DNA of 64,000 nt from RYN-133 sp963785425 (GCA_963785425.1 CAWAVG010000002.1:62001-126000); one strand, 5' to 3'; positions 54,769 to 63,168 are shown, counted from the stretch's first letter. Made by a program: numbers and translations. The notes: generated by a model from the sequence alone, not told the origin.

Positions 54769-54802
54769 GATGACCGTGCGGGATCTGTCCCGCACGGTCA
54801 TC
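54769..54802. terminator. Perfect 15-bp hairpin between convergent genes
   Basis: Arm 54769-54783, TCTG loop, perfect complementary arm 54788-54802. It lies 16 bases after the stop at 54752, and its right arm overlaps the last codons of the convergent gene ending at 54798. Likely a bidirectional terminator. Confidence 0.8.
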
Positions 54803-55142
54803 GTGCGTCTCGGGCGCTCGCATGCTCCGAAGGCGGTGTCCAGTGCCGGCGCACGATCACGACACCCGCCTCGGCCTCGTTGAGATCGGCGTCGGTGGGG
54901 CGGTCGACGTCGCGGCCCCGCAGCGCACCGCTAACCCCGAGTTGGGAACTCCCGGCACCGACGAGGTCGCGCAGGCCGCGCTCACCGGAGTCGCGGCTGG
55001 ACTGGGTCTGGCGCTGATTGCGGGGTGGCTTCGCCTCGCGAGCGCGTGCCGCGGGCGGATCCGGGACGGCCGACTCGGTCTCGCCCGGCGCGCGCCGACG
55101 CCGCCGTCGACGGTGGGCGTGCTGCTCGTCCTCGGAGGTCAT
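54798..55142 (-). CDS. Small Arg-rich actinobacterial protein of unknown function
   Basis: A 114-residue protein from ATG 55142. The N-terminus is a polybasic run (HRRRRRRRAPGE). The C-terminal part is conserved-looking: ERGLRDLVGAGSSQLGVSGA, then DVDRPTDADLNEAEAGVVIVRRHWTPP. I recall similar short proteins in many actinobacteria, unnamed, with the same LVGAG.SQ and RPT..DL.EAE elements. No membrane segment. It is divergent from the antiporter gene by 93 bases. A longer same-frame reading further upstream is a shadow of the antiporter gene. Confidence 0.75.
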   Translation of the reverse strand: MTSEDEQHAHRRRRRRRAPGETESAVPDPPAARAREAKPPRNQRQTQSSRDSGERGLRDLVGAGSSQLGVSGALRGRDVDRPTDADLNEAEAGVVIVRRHWTPPSEHASARDAR

Positions 55143-55235
55143 GCCTCGATCTTGCCCTAGGGTGGGGCACAGAACAGGGCGCGCCGGGAAGTCTGGTCGG
55201 CACCGAGTCCGCTGCTGCCCCGGGAGACCCCTCCG

Positions 55236-56432
55236 GTGAATGACGCCCGCCATTTCGCACTGATCGTGCTGCTGTGCTCGGTCGTGGCGCTGGTCGCCGT
55301 GCTGTCGAACCGGCTGGCGGAGAAGGTGCGCGTCCCGCTGCCCCTGCTCGTTCTGGTCGGTGCCGCGATCGCCGTCAAGGTCGTCCCGTCCCTGCATGCG
55401 CCGGACCCACACCTGGTCGAGGAGATCCTCACCATCGCGTTGATCTTCATCCTGTTCGACGGCGGCATGCACATCGGGGTGCGGCGCTTCCGCACAGCGG
55501 CAGGCCCGATAGCGCTGATCGGTGTTGTGGGCACGTTCCTCACCGCCGCGGGCGGCGCCGTGCTGCTGCACCTGGCCTTCGGCTTGAGCTGGTACATCGC
55601 CCTGCTCGTCGCGACGGCGATCGCGCCCACCGACCCCGCCGTGGTCTTCTCGGTGCTCGGTCCTCGTGAGATCTCCGGCCGCAGCGGCACGGTGCTCGAG
55701 GGCGAGTCCGGCGCGAACGATCCGGTCGGGATCGCCCTGATGTCGAGCCTGATCGCGGCCGGGGCATTGACGGCGCATGCGGTCGGGTCGGTGGCGCTGT
55801 CGTTCGTGCTGCAGATGGGCGTCGGTGCGGCCGTCGGTCTGTGCGGCGGCCAGTTGTTGCTGTGGTTCATGCAGCGGGTGCGGTTGCCGGGGGAGGGGCT
55901 GTACTCGCTGCGCACGCTGGCGTGCGCGGGCATCCTGTTCGCGGTTGCAACGGTCGCGCACGGTTCCGGGTTCCTCGCGGTGTTCCTGGCCGGCATCGTG
56001 ATCGGCGACGAGGGCGCGCCGCACAAGGAGGCGATCGCGAGCTTCCACTCGGTGCTGGCCAGCCTCGCCGAGATCGTCGCGTTCGTCGTGCTGGGCTTGA
56101 CCGTCGACGTCGATGTGTTGCGGCGCTCGAACGTGCTGGTGCCGGGTCTCGTGCTCGCCGTCGTCGCTGCGTTCGTCGTGCGTCCGCTGGCGATCGCGGT
56201 GTTCCTGCGCGCCGCGCGTCTGCGTGCCAACGAGATCGCGTTCGTCGTGTTCGCCGGCCTCAAGGGGGCGGTCCCGTTGCTGCTCGGCGAGATGATGCTC
56301 GCGTCCGGCATCCACGATGCGCAACGGTGGTACGGCATCGTCGCGATCGTGGTGGTGTTCTCCGTGCTCGTGCAAGGAAGCCTCACCCCGACGGCCGCGA
56401 CGGTGTTGAAGATCCCGATGCGGCGGATGTAA
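55236..56432 (+). CDS. Cation/proton antiporter (CPA family, NhaP/RosB-like)
   Basis: A 398-residue membrane protein starting at GTG 55236 (NDARHFALIVLLCSVV). About eleven hydrophobic segments span 5-390. Conserved ion-binding elements are present: FDGGMHIGVRRFR, IAPTDPAVVFSVLG, EGESGANDPVGIALM and FVVFAGLKGAVPLLL. The C-terminal TrkA domain of longer KefB proteins is missing. It exchanges K+ or Na+ for protons. It is convergent with the AlkB-like gene, 11 bases apart. Confidence 0.92.
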   Translation: MNDARHFALIVLLCSVVALVAVLSNRLAEKVRVPLPLLVLVGAAIAVKVVPSLHAPDPHLVEEILTIALIFILFDGGMHIGVRRFRTAAGPIALIGVVGTFLTAAGGAVLLHLAFGLSWYIALLVATAIAPTDPAVVFSVLGPREISGRSGTVLEGESGANDPVGIALMSSLIAAGALTAHAVGSVALSFVLQMGVGAAVGLCGGQLLLWFMQRVRLPGEGLYSLRTLACAGILFAVATVAHGSGFLAVFLAGIVIGDEGAPHKEAIASFHSVLASLAEIVAFVVLGLTVDVDVLRRSNVLVPGLVLAVVAAFVVRPLAIAVFLRAARLRANEIAFVVFAGLKGAVPLLLGEMMLASGIHDAQRWYGIVAIVVVFSVLVQGSLTPTAATVLKIPMRRM

Positions 56433-56443
56433 CGACTACCGCA

Positions 56444-57067
56444 TCAACGCACGTCGAACGGGCGGAACTGGATGCTGATCCGCGGGCCTGTGGGTCGCGC
56501 CGACTTCGGGACGGCGTGCTCCCAGGTGCGCTGACAGCTGCCACCCATCACGAGCAGGTCGCCGTGCCCGAGGTCGTGTCGCAGTGTCGCCCCGCCGCTG
56601 CGCGGACGCAGCAGCAACGCACGGGGCTGGCCGAGGACGATGATCGCGACCATCGTGTCCTGTGTCGAACTGCGGCCGATGCGGTCACCGTGCCAGGCGA
56701 CACTGTCGCGGCCGTCGCGGTAGAGGCACAGGCCGGCGGTGGCGAACGGTTCGCCGAGCTCGGGCCGGTAATGGGCGTCGAGCGCGCGCTTGAGCTCGAC
56801 GACCACCGGGTCGGGCAGCGGCATCGACTCGTCGTAGAAGGCGAGCAGGCGCGGCACGTCGACGACGCGGTCGTACATCTGGCGGCGCTCGCCGCGCCAT
56901 GGCACACCGTCCCGCAGGCGCTCGAACAACACGTCGGCGCCGCCGAGCCAGCCCCGTTGCACGTCGATCCACGCGCCGTCGGACAGCCGGGTGCGCGCCG
57001 GTCGCAGCCGGCCGATGACCGGCTCGGCAGCGTCGTCCAGGAGCGAGGCCTGGAATGCCGCGGTCAT
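56444..57067 (-). CDS. AlkB-like 2-oxoglutarate/Fe(II) dioxygenase
   Basis: A 207-residue enzyme from ATG 57067. The iron facial triad is WHGD (His-x-Asp) and the His in TWEHAVPK; the 2-oxoglutarate-binding Arg lies in RISIQFR. The nucleotide-recognition lid (RRQMYDRVVDVPRLLAFY) precedes them. It should repair alkylated bases such as 1-methyladenine or 3-methylcytosine. The same reading frame stays open upstream through the broken DUF4232 gene, but that is coincidental. A second alkylation-repair gene (glycosylase) lies at 61122. Confidence 0.92.
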   Translation of the reverse strand: MTAAFQASLLDDAAEPVIGRLRPARTRLSDGAWIDVQRGWLGGADVLFERLRDGVPWRGERRQMYDRVVDVPRLLAFYDESMPLPDPVVVELKRALDAHYRPELGEPFATAGLCLYRDGRDSVAWHGDRIGRSSTQDTMVAIIVLGQPRALLLRPRSGGATLRHDLGHGDLLVMGGSCQRTWEHAVPKSARPTGPRISIQFRPFDVR

Positions 57068-57113
57068 GCGATCAGCATACGCCTCGATCAGAACGCGTGT
57101 ACGAATCCAGCGC

Positions 57114-57670
57114 TCATCCTTCGCCGGTGTCGCCCGGAACGACCGGATGCACCTGGAAGTCGCAACTGTGTGGCGCGATCGAGATCGGGGTCGAGTCGTA
57201 GGTATTGGGCGCGATGACGAGCAGGCCACGGAACCGGTCGCAGTCACCGCTACCGCCCACGTCGCCTTCGACGAGCGCGGAAGCACTCTGGCCGGGTGCG
57301 AACGAGCACTCCGCGCAGACGGGTGCAGCGGCATCCGCCGAGATATCCGTCGAGCGTCCGGGCGGCATGGGCGACGGAATGCCCGCCGCCATTCGTGCCG
57401 TCGACCCCGGGGTAGCCGTAGATGATGCACCGGTAGTGCGAATTGTTCAAAAGGCGCAGCACGACGCCGGTGTGCCCCGCCGCCGCCGCCGCCCGGCGGA
57501 GCGCCCGCCGTCACGGCGAGCTGTGAGGATCCGCACCACGTGTTCGTGTTGCCGCGATGGGTCGTACCTGCTGGCGCGCCCGCGCCCGTCCCGTGACCGG
57601 GCGAGGACGTGCTGCAGGCGGCCAGCACGAGCGTCGTCAGCGTGACAGCGAACGGGCGACGGTGCGGCAC
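57114..57670 (-). pseudogene. DUF4232 lipoprotein gene interrupted by two frameshifts
   Basis: GTG 57670, with GGGAGG upstream, starts a lipoprotein signal (VTLTTLVLAACSTSSPG), then WCGSSQLAVTAGAP. The reading then moves to a second frame near 57480 (HTGVVLRLLNNSHYRCIIYG, YPGVDGTNGGGH) and to a third near 57370 (FAPGQSASALVEGD, RGLLVIAPNT, CDFQVHPVVPG). In order these are the parts of one DUF4232 protein, so two +1-type shifts have split it. One shift is in a GCC-repeat/G-run region (57478-57495). Either a pseudogene or sequencing error. When intact it would be an extracellular lipoprotein of unknown role. Confidence 0.8.
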
Positions 57671-57753
57671 CGGAGCTCCCTCCCGCGTCGGTGAACGGAG
57701 CCGAAGTTACCCGACCGACGTCGCGAGAACGGGCAGGCCGCTATCGTCCGCCC

Positions 57754-58225
57754 ATGACTTCGCTGTTGTCCGACGCCACTGATCGACAACTCGCCTCGCT
57801 GCTGGTCGCGGACGGGCGCGCGACGCTCAAGAGCCTCGCGACGGCGTCCGGGTTGTCGGTGTCCGCAGTTCAGGCGCGGGTGCGCCGCCTCGAGCACGAC
57901 GGCGTCATCAGCGGGTACTCCGCGGACATCGATCCGGAGGCGCTCGGCCTGCCGCTCGCCGCGATCATCTCGCTGACCCCGCGCGATCCCGAGCACGAGT
58001 ACGACCTGCCGCATCGCATCGGCGACCTGACCGAGATCGAGTCGTGCCACTCGGTCGCCGGCGACGACAGCTTCGTGCTGTTCGTGCGGGTGTCGACGCC
58101 CGAAGGCGCTCGAGGCGCTGATCCGCGAGATCCGCCGCCGCGCCGATGTGACGACACGCACCACGGTGGTGCTGCAGACGCTCTTCGAGCGCCGGGCCCG
58201 ACCGTCGCTGACTCCCGCCGAGTGA
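57754..58225 (+). pseudogene. lrpA: Lrp/AsnC-family regulator gene with single-base frameshift
   Basis: ATG 57754 begins an Lrp: winged-helix domain (ATDRQLASLLVADGRATLKS, SGLSVSAVQARVRRLEHDGV) and the start of the RAM effector domain (VAGDDSFVLFVRVSTPE). At 58105-58106 an extra G shifts the frame. Reading one base later restores ALEALIREIRRRADVTTRTT and FERRARPSLTPAE to TGA 58223-58225, the expected end. If real, the shift replaces the last 40 residues and would harm effector binding. The next gene is lat, as with M. tuberculosis LrpA (Rv3291c) and Lat (Rv3290c), so the regulator very likely controlled lysine breakdown. Confidence 0.85.
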
Positions 58226-58254
58226 CGGAAATCTTCCGGCGGACGTGCAAATGC

Positions 58255-58269
58255 CCGTAACAATTACGG
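58255..58269. promoter_or_regulatory. Perfect 6-3-6 palindrome upstream of lat, candidate Lrp operator
   Basis: CCGTAA-CAA-TTACGG lies 20 bases before the lat start in an AT-richer patch, directly followed by the ribosome site. Lrp-family proteins bind such palindromes next to the genes they control. Confidence 0.5.
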
Positions 58270-58288
58270 TAACCTCGGAGGTATGACG

Positions 58289-59623
58289 ATGACGCGCGCC
58301 CTCAGCGATCAGCCTGATCAGCACACGACCATCGCGCCGACGCACGTGCACGCCGCCATCGCGCGGCACATGCTCGCCGACGGCTACGAGATGGTGCTCG
58401 ACCTCGACGAGTCGCGTGGCTCGACCCTCGTCGACGCCCGCGACGGCACCGAGTACCTCGATCTGTTCACGTTCTTCGCCTCGTCCGCGCTCGGCATGAA
58501 CCACCCGGCGCTGACGACCGACGAAGCGCTCACCGAACTCGGCCACGTCGCCGTGAACAAGCCGAGCAACTCCGACGTCTACACCGTGCCGATGGCGCGC
58601 TTCGTCGAGACCTTCGCGCGCGTGCTCGGCGACCCCGCGCTGCCGCACCTGTTCTTCATCGACGGCGGCGGGCTCGCCGTCGAGAACGCGCTCAAGATCG
58701 CCTTCGACTGGAAGTCGCGCTGGAACGAGGCGCACGGCATCGACGCGGATCTCGGCACGAAGGTGCTGCACCTGGAGCGGGCCTTCCACGGCCGCACCGG
58801 GTACACGATGTCGCTGACCAACACCGACCCCAACAAGGTCGCCCGGTTCCCGAAGTTCGACTGGCCGCGCATCCCGTCGCCGTCGATCAACGGCAATGCC
58901 GATGTCGAGGCCGCCGAGCGTGAGGCGCTGGCGGCAGCGCGCACCGCGTTCGAGGACAACCCGCACGACATCGCCTGCTTCATCATGGAGCCGATCCAGG
59001 GCGAGGGCGGCGACAACCACTTCCGCCCGCAGTTCCTGCAGGCCATGCAGCAACTGTGCCGCGAGTTCGACGCGCTGTTCGTGATCGACGAGGTGCAGAC
59101 CGGTGTCGGCATGACCGGCACCGCGTGGGCCTACCAGCAGATGGGCGTGCAGCCCGACGTCGTGGCCTTCGGCAAGAAGGCCCAGGTGTGCGGCGTGATG
59201 GCCGGCGGCCGCGTCGACGAGGTGCCCGACAACGTGTTCGTCGTCGGCTCGCGCATCAACTCGACCTGGGGCGGCAACCTCACCGACATGGTGCGGGCCC
59301 GGCGCATCTTCGAGATCATCGAAGCCGACGCACTGATCGAGCGCGCTCGATTCCTCGGCGCGCACCTGCTGCACGAGCTGACCGGCCTCGCCGAGAAGTA
59401 CGACATCGTCTGCGACGTGCGCGGCATGGGCCTGATGTGCGCGATCACGCTGCCGTCGGCCGACGTGCGCGACGCGATCATCACCAAGCTGCGTGAGGAC
59501 GAGCACGTGATGATGCTCGGCTGTGGCGTGGCCGGCTTGCGGGTACGCCCGGCGCTCACGATCTCGATCGAAGAGCTCGACCGTGGCATCGCGGCGCTCG
59601 ACCGCGTCCTGTCGTCGATCTGA
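58289..59623 (+). CDS. lat: L-lysine 6-transaminase
   Basis: A 444-residue class III PLP aminotransferase converting lysine and 2-oxoglutarate to 2-aminoadipate 6-semialdehyde and glutamate. The PLP Lys is about residue 296 in AFGKKAQVCGVM; the IDEVQTGVGMTG and MEPIQGEGGDNHF motifs are intact. GGAGG at 58277-58281 is 7 bases before ATG 58289, so that start is preferred to ATG 58283. The neighbour upstream is an Lrp gene; downstream after 12 bases is an HglS-like dioxygenase, so a lysine-to-2-oxoadipate route is likely. Confidence 0.95.
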   Translation: MTRALSDQPDQHTTIAPTHVHAAIARHMLADGYEMVLDLDESRGSTLVDARDGTEYLDLFTFFASSALGMNHPALTTDEALTELGHVAVNKPSNSDVYTVPMARFVETFARVLGDPALPHLFFIDGGGLAVENALKIAFDWKSRWNEAHGIDADLGTKVLHLERAFHGRTGYTMSLTNTDPNKVARFPKFDWPRIPSPSINGNADVEAAEREALAAARTAFEDNPHDIACFIMEPIQGEGGDNHFRPQFLQAMQQLCREFDALFVIDEVQTGVGMTGTAWAYQQMGVQPDVVAFGKKAQVCGVMAGGRVDEVPDNVFVVGSRINSTWGGNLTDMVRARRIFEIIEADALIERARFLGAHLLHELTGLAEKYDIVCDVRGMGLMCAITLPSADVRDAIITKLREDEHVMMLGCGVAGLRVRPALTISIEELDRGIAALDRVLSSI

Positions 59624-59635
59624 GATCGCCCACCG

Positions 59636-60961
59636 ATGCAACAGTGGCAACTGCGCGCTGCGTTCGCGGCGCAGATGGCGACCGTCTACGGGCGCGAGGT
59701 GCCTGCCTACACGACCCTGGTCGAGGTCGCGTCGCAGGTGAACTCGCTCGTCGCTGCGCTCGAGGGAGAATCCGCCGAGCGGCTCGGGTCGATCTCGCGG
59801 GTAACAGCCGAGCGGCACGGTGCGATCCGGGTCGGCACACCGACCGAGCTGCGCCAGGTCGCGACGATCTTCGCCGCGCTCGGCATGCACCCGGTCGGGT
59901 TCTACGACCTGCGCGATGCCGCGAAGTCGTCCGTCCCGGTTGTGTCGACGGCGTTTCGTCCCACCGGTGCCGAGGAGCTGGCACGCAATCCGTTCCGCAT
60001 GTTCACATCGCTGCTGGTCACCGACGACCGTCGGTTCTTCACGCCGGAACTGCAGCAGCGCCTCGACACCTTTCTCGCACGCCGCACGCTGTTCTCGCCG
60101 GATCTGCTCGATCTCGCGGCGCGCGCTGCTGACGCCGGTGAGTTGCCGGACGAGGACGCCGCGCGGTTCTTGAAGCTTGCGGTGGAGGCGTTCACGTTGT
60201 CGTCCGAACCGGTCGACGCCGCGTGGTACCGGGAGCTCGAGCAGGTATCGGCGGTCGCCGCCGACATCGGCGGCGTGCGGTCGACGCACATCAACCACCT
60301 GACCCCGCGCGTGCTCGACATCGACGAGCTCTACCGGCGCATGGCGGCGCGCGGCATCACGATGATCGACACGATCCAGGGACCACCGCGCTGGGACGGA
60401 CCCGACGTGCTGCTGCGCCAGACCTCGTTCCGCGCGCTGGCCGAGCCGCGCCGGTTCCGCACCGAGTCCGGCGAGATCGTCGACGGTTCGCTCCGGGTGC
60501 GATTCGGCGAGGTCGAGGCGCGCGGAGTCGCGCTGACCGAACTGGGCCGCGATCGCTACGACGCGCTGATCGGCCGCGATGCGGCAGCGTGGGCGCAGGA
60601 CATGCCGCCCACGGAGCTGGGACTGCTGCGGCAGGGCCTGGCCTACTTCACGCTCGCACCGACCGGGCGGCGCGTGGCCCGCACAGGCACGGTCTCCGAT
60701 CACGTCTTCGACGGTGTGCTTGCCGCGACCCCGATCGTGTACGAGGACTTCCTGCCCCGTTCCGCGGCGGGCATCTTCCAGTCGAATCTGACCGACGACG
60801 GCTCGCGCGACGACGCGGTCGGCGGCACGCGTCGCGACGCCGGCTGGTTGGCCGACGTGCTCGACGCGCCGGTCGCCGACCCCTACGAGCTCTACGCCGC
60901 GCAGCAGCAGGCGTCGGTCGACGCCCTGCCCGACGAGATCCGCGCCGCCCTCGCCAGCTGA
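59636..60961 (+). CDS. hglS: 2-oxoadipate dioxygenase/decarboxylase (HglS, DUF1338 family)
   Basis: A 441-residue VOC-fold metalloenzyme. The family hallmark RSTHINHLTPRVLDID (metal His residues) is at about 220-235, with a second set in FGEVEARGVALTELGR. HglS of Pseudomonas decarboxylates and hydroxylates 2-oxoadipate to D-2-hydroxyglutarate in lysine catabolism. Here it follows the lysine 6-transaminase gene by 12 bases, supporting the same function. The missing steps (semialdehyde dehydrogenase, aminoadipate transaminase) are not in the window. Confidence 0.9.
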   Translation: MQQWQLRAAFAAQMATVYGREVPAYTTLVEVASQVNSLVAALEGESAERLGSISRVTAERHGAIRVGTPTELRQVATIFAALGMHPVGFYDLRDAAKSSVPVVSTAFRPTGAEELARNPFRMFTSLLVTDDRRFFTPELQQRLDTFLARRTLFSPDLLDLAARAADAGELPDEDAARFLKLAVEAFTLSSEPVDAAWYRELEQVSAVAADIGGVRSTHINHLTPRVLDIDELYRRMAARGITMIDTIQGPPRWDGPDVLLRQTSFRALAEPRRFRTESGEIVDGSLRVRFGEVEARGVALTELGRDRYDALIGRDAAAWAQDMPPTELGLLRQGLAYFTLAPTGRRVARTGTVSDHVFDGVLAATPIVYEDFLPRSAAGIFQSNLTDDGSRDDAVGGTRRDAGWLADVLDAPVADPYELYAAQQQASVDALPDEIRAALAS

Positions 60962-60974
60962 CGCCGCCGGTCCA

Positions 60975-61060
60975 CGTGCATCACTGATGCACGTTGCACC
61001 CGGCATCGTCGCAGTCGGCGCGCCGGGCACCGCCGCCGGCGACGATGCCGGATGCAACGT
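60975..61060. repeat. Nested inverted repeats between hglS and the glycosylase gene
   Basis: A perfect 9-1-9 palindrome at 60975-60993 (CGTGCATCA-C-TGATGCACG) overlaps a larger hairpin with 22-base arms, 60991-61012 and 61039-61060, matching at 21 of 22 positions around a 26-base loop. It could be a terminator for hglS, an operator for the downstream repair gene, or a repeat element. Confidence 0.7.
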
Positions 61061-61121
61061 CGCGGTTCGCGCCGACGCCGGTACATCCGCCGTTGTCAGA
61101 CCCGCGCGCGATAGTCGGGCC

Positions 61122-62024
61122 ATGCGATCGTTCACGATCAGGCCCCAGGGTGAGTTCTCGCTGCGCGAGTCGGCGCAGTTCGGTTTCGGGCAGCGCGACG
61201 CGACCGATGCCGCCGACTTCGATGGCGCCATGCGCCTGGCGTTCTGCCTCGACGGTGGCTTCGCCCAGCAGGTCGGGGTCGTCGTGCGCCAGCAGGACGA
61301 CGTGGTGCTCGGGGAGGTCCATGGCGCGGGGCCGCTCGACACCGTCCGCGCCCAGGTCGCGCGTGTGCTCTCGCTCGACCACGACGCGCGCGGGTTCGTC
61401 GAGGTAGGTCGCCGCGACCCGGTGCTGCGGCGGCTCCAGCTCGCCGCACCCGGGCTGCGGCCGCCGCTGTTCCATTCGCCGTACGAGGCCGCGGCGTGGT
61501 CGGTGCTCTCGGCACGGCGCGCTCACCGGCAGGCGACTCGCGTGCGAGCCGCCGTGTCGTCGGCGGTCGGCCGGCGGTTCACCCTCGCCGGTGAACAGCT
61601 GGCCGCCTTCCCGGCACCGCGCGCCTTGCTCAAACTCGGCGCGTTCCCCGGCGTCGACAGCGAACGTCTCGACCGGCTGCACGGGGTCGCGCGGGCCGCC
61701 GCCGACGGCCTGCTCGACGCCGCGCACCTGCGCTCGCTCGGGCCCGACGATGCACTCACGGCGCTCCAGACGATCAAGGGGATCGGTCCGTTCAACGCGT
61801 CCCTGATCGTCATCAGGGCGGTCGGGTTCACCGACGTGGCTCCGTTGCACGAGCCGACGGCGCAGCGGCTGCTGGGCGAGCTCTACGGGCTCGGTGCCCC
61901 CGCGACCGCCGAGCAGTTCGAGCAGCTCGCCGATGCATGGCGTCCCTGGCGCACCTGGGCCGCGGTGTACGTGCGCGCCGTCGGGCCGCGGGTGTTGACC
62001 AGGTCGATCCCGCTCAGCGCCTGA
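61122..62024 (+). CDS. DNA-3-methyladenine glycosylase II-like (AlkA/HhH-GPD)
   Basis: A 300-residue base-excision enzyme from ATG 61122 (RSFTIRPQGEFSLRESAQFG). An N-terminal AlkA-like barrel is followed by the helix-hairpin-helix-GPD domain at about 120-290: ALQTIKGIGPFNASLIVIRA is the hairpin, with Asp in GFTDVAPLHEPT as the catalytic residue. It removes alkylated bases. Upstream in-frame ATG at 60987 would start inside the inverted repeat and is unlikely. The AlkB-like gene at 56444 is a functional relative. Confidence 0.88.
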   Translation: MRSFTIRPQGEFSLRESAQFGFGQRDATDAADFDGAMRLAFCLDGGFAQQVGVVVRQQDDVVLGEVHGAGPLDTVRAQVARVLSLDHDARGFVEVGRRDPVLRRLQLAAPGLRPPLFHSPYEAAAWSVLSARRAHRQATRVRAAVSSAVGRRFTLAGEQLAAFPAPRALLKLGAFPGVDSERLDRLHGVARAAADGLLDAAHLRSLGPDDALTALQTIKGIGPFNASLIVIRAVGFTDVAPLHEPTAQRLLGELYGLGAPATAEQFEQLADAWRPWRTWAAVYVRAVGPRVLTRSIPLSA

Positions 62025-62038
62025 GTAGCGTTCGTCCC

Positions 62039-62986
62039 GTGCGCTTCGCCGTATCCATCCCGCAGCTGGACACCTCGGGATTCGACGCCGTCGGTATCCG
62101 CTCCTACCTCGCCCGCGCGGAAGACGTCGGCTTCGAATCGGCGTGGACGATCGAGCAGACGCTCGGGCCGACGCCGATGATCGCACCGATGCCGCTGCTC
62201 GCGTACGCGGCCGCGTGCACCGAGCGGCTGCGCCTGGGTGTCGGGGTGCTGGTGACCTCGCAGCACGATCCGGTGCATCTGGCCGGCGAGATCGCGTCCG
62301 TCGACCGACTCAGCCACGGCCGCCTCGAGGTCGGCATCTCGGCCGGCGGTGGTTTCCGCAACTTCACCGCCTTCGGTGTCGACCGCGACACGTTCGTCGC
62401 CTACTTCACCGAAGGCCTCCAGCTGATGAAGGCGACGTGGGCCGACGACGTCGCGGTCACCTTCCACGGACGGTTCCGCGAGCTCGACGCCGTCGAGATC
62501 GCTCCGAAGCCGGTGCAGCGGCCGCACCCGCCGATCTGGTTCGGCGCGAGCGCGCCCGCGTCGATCGCTCGCGCCGTCCGCCACGGCGACGGCTATCTCG
62601 GCGCCGGGTCATCCACGACGGCGAAGTTCGCCGAGCAGGTTCAGCTGGTGCGCACCCAACTCGCCGAGCAAGGACGTGCCGAGGCCGACTTCCCGATCGC
62701 CAAGCGGATCTACCTCGCCGTCGACACCGACGCCGCACGAGCACGCGAACACGTGAGCGCCGGACTGCACCGGATCTACGGCGCGGCGCCGGGAATCGAG
62801 GAGGTTGCCGTTGCCGGCACGGCCGACGACGTGATCGCGGGCCTGCGCGCGGTCGAAGCCGCCGGCGCGGAGCTGGTCGTGCTCAATCCGCTCGGGGCAG
62901 ACGTGTCCGACGACCGCGAACAGATCGAGCGGCTGCTCGCCGACGTCCTTCCCGCGTGGCAGTTCGGCGCCACGCAGACCGGCTGA
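62039..62986 (+). CDS. LLM-class F420-dependent oxidoreductase
   Basis: A 315-residue luciferase-like TIM barrel starting at GTG 62039 (RFAVSIPQLDTSGFDAVGI). Typical motifs: FESAWTIEQTLG, LRLGVGVLVTSQHDPVHLAG, LSHGRLEVGISAGGGFRNF, HPPIWFGASAPASIARAV and TADDVIAGLRAVEAAGAE. Substrate and exact cofactor are unknown, with F420 probable. It starts 14 bases after the glycosylase stop on the same strand. It is one of three LLM enzymes in the window and is not closely similar to the other two. Confidence 0.88.
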   Translation: MRFAVSIPQLDTSGFDAVGIRSYLARAEDVGFESAWTIEQTLGPTPMIAPMPLLAYAAACTERLRLGVGVLVTSQHDPVHLAGEIASVDRLSHGRLEVGISAGGGFRNFTAFGVDRDTFVAYFTEGLQLMKATWADDVAVTFHGRFRELDAVEIAPKPVQRPHPPIWFGASAPASIARAVRHGDGYLGAGSSTTAKFAEQVQLVRTQLAEQGRAEADFPIAKRIYLAVDTDAARAREHVSAGLHRIYGAAPGIEEVAVAGTADDVIAGLRAVEAAGAELVVLNPLGADVSDDREQIERLLADVLPAWQFGATQTG

Positions 62987-62991
62987 AAACG

Positions 62992-63168
62992 TCAGCCGTC
63001 GTGCAGGGCGTCGTCGATCCGCGTGCGCGTGGCAGTCGCGGCGTGAACGAGGTCGTGGGTGGTCTCGAGGTACGCGTGCAGGATCCTGGCGATGATGCGC
63101 GCCGGGACCGCCGGAAACTCGTTCACCAGCTCCGCAATGACATCCTGCTCGGGGTCGTAGTCACGCAT
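62992..63168 (-). CDS. Small three-helix-bundle type protein (58 aa)
   Basis: A 58-residue frame from ATG 63168 (MRDYDPEQDVIAELVNEFPA), or 61 residues from ATG 63177. It consists of three predicted helices with VPARIIARILHAYLETTHDL and a basic tail. Mycobacterial proteins with a three-helix-bundle dimerisation domain have the same size and the FP.VP..I pattern as far as I recall. It is divergent from the winged-helix gene. Function unknown. Confidence 0.62.
   Translation of the reverse strand: MRDYDPEQDVIAELVNEFPAVPARIIARILHAYLETTHDLVHAATATRTRIDDALHDG

Noticed and set aside
54798..56375. 525-codon minus-strand extension upstream of the Arg-rich small gene
   Set aside because: The part beyond ATG 55142 is antisense to the antiporter gene; only the last 114 codons look real.
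56444..57670. Single 408-codon frame joining the DUF4232 start to AlkB
   Set aside because: The middle part has no homology character in that frame, while DUF4232 motifs continue in the two other frames; AlkB has its own ATG at 57067.
57965..61342. 1125-codon minus-strand frame across lrp, lat and hglS
   Set aside because: Motif-free antisense shadow spanning three recognised plus-strand genes; typical of GC-rich DNA.
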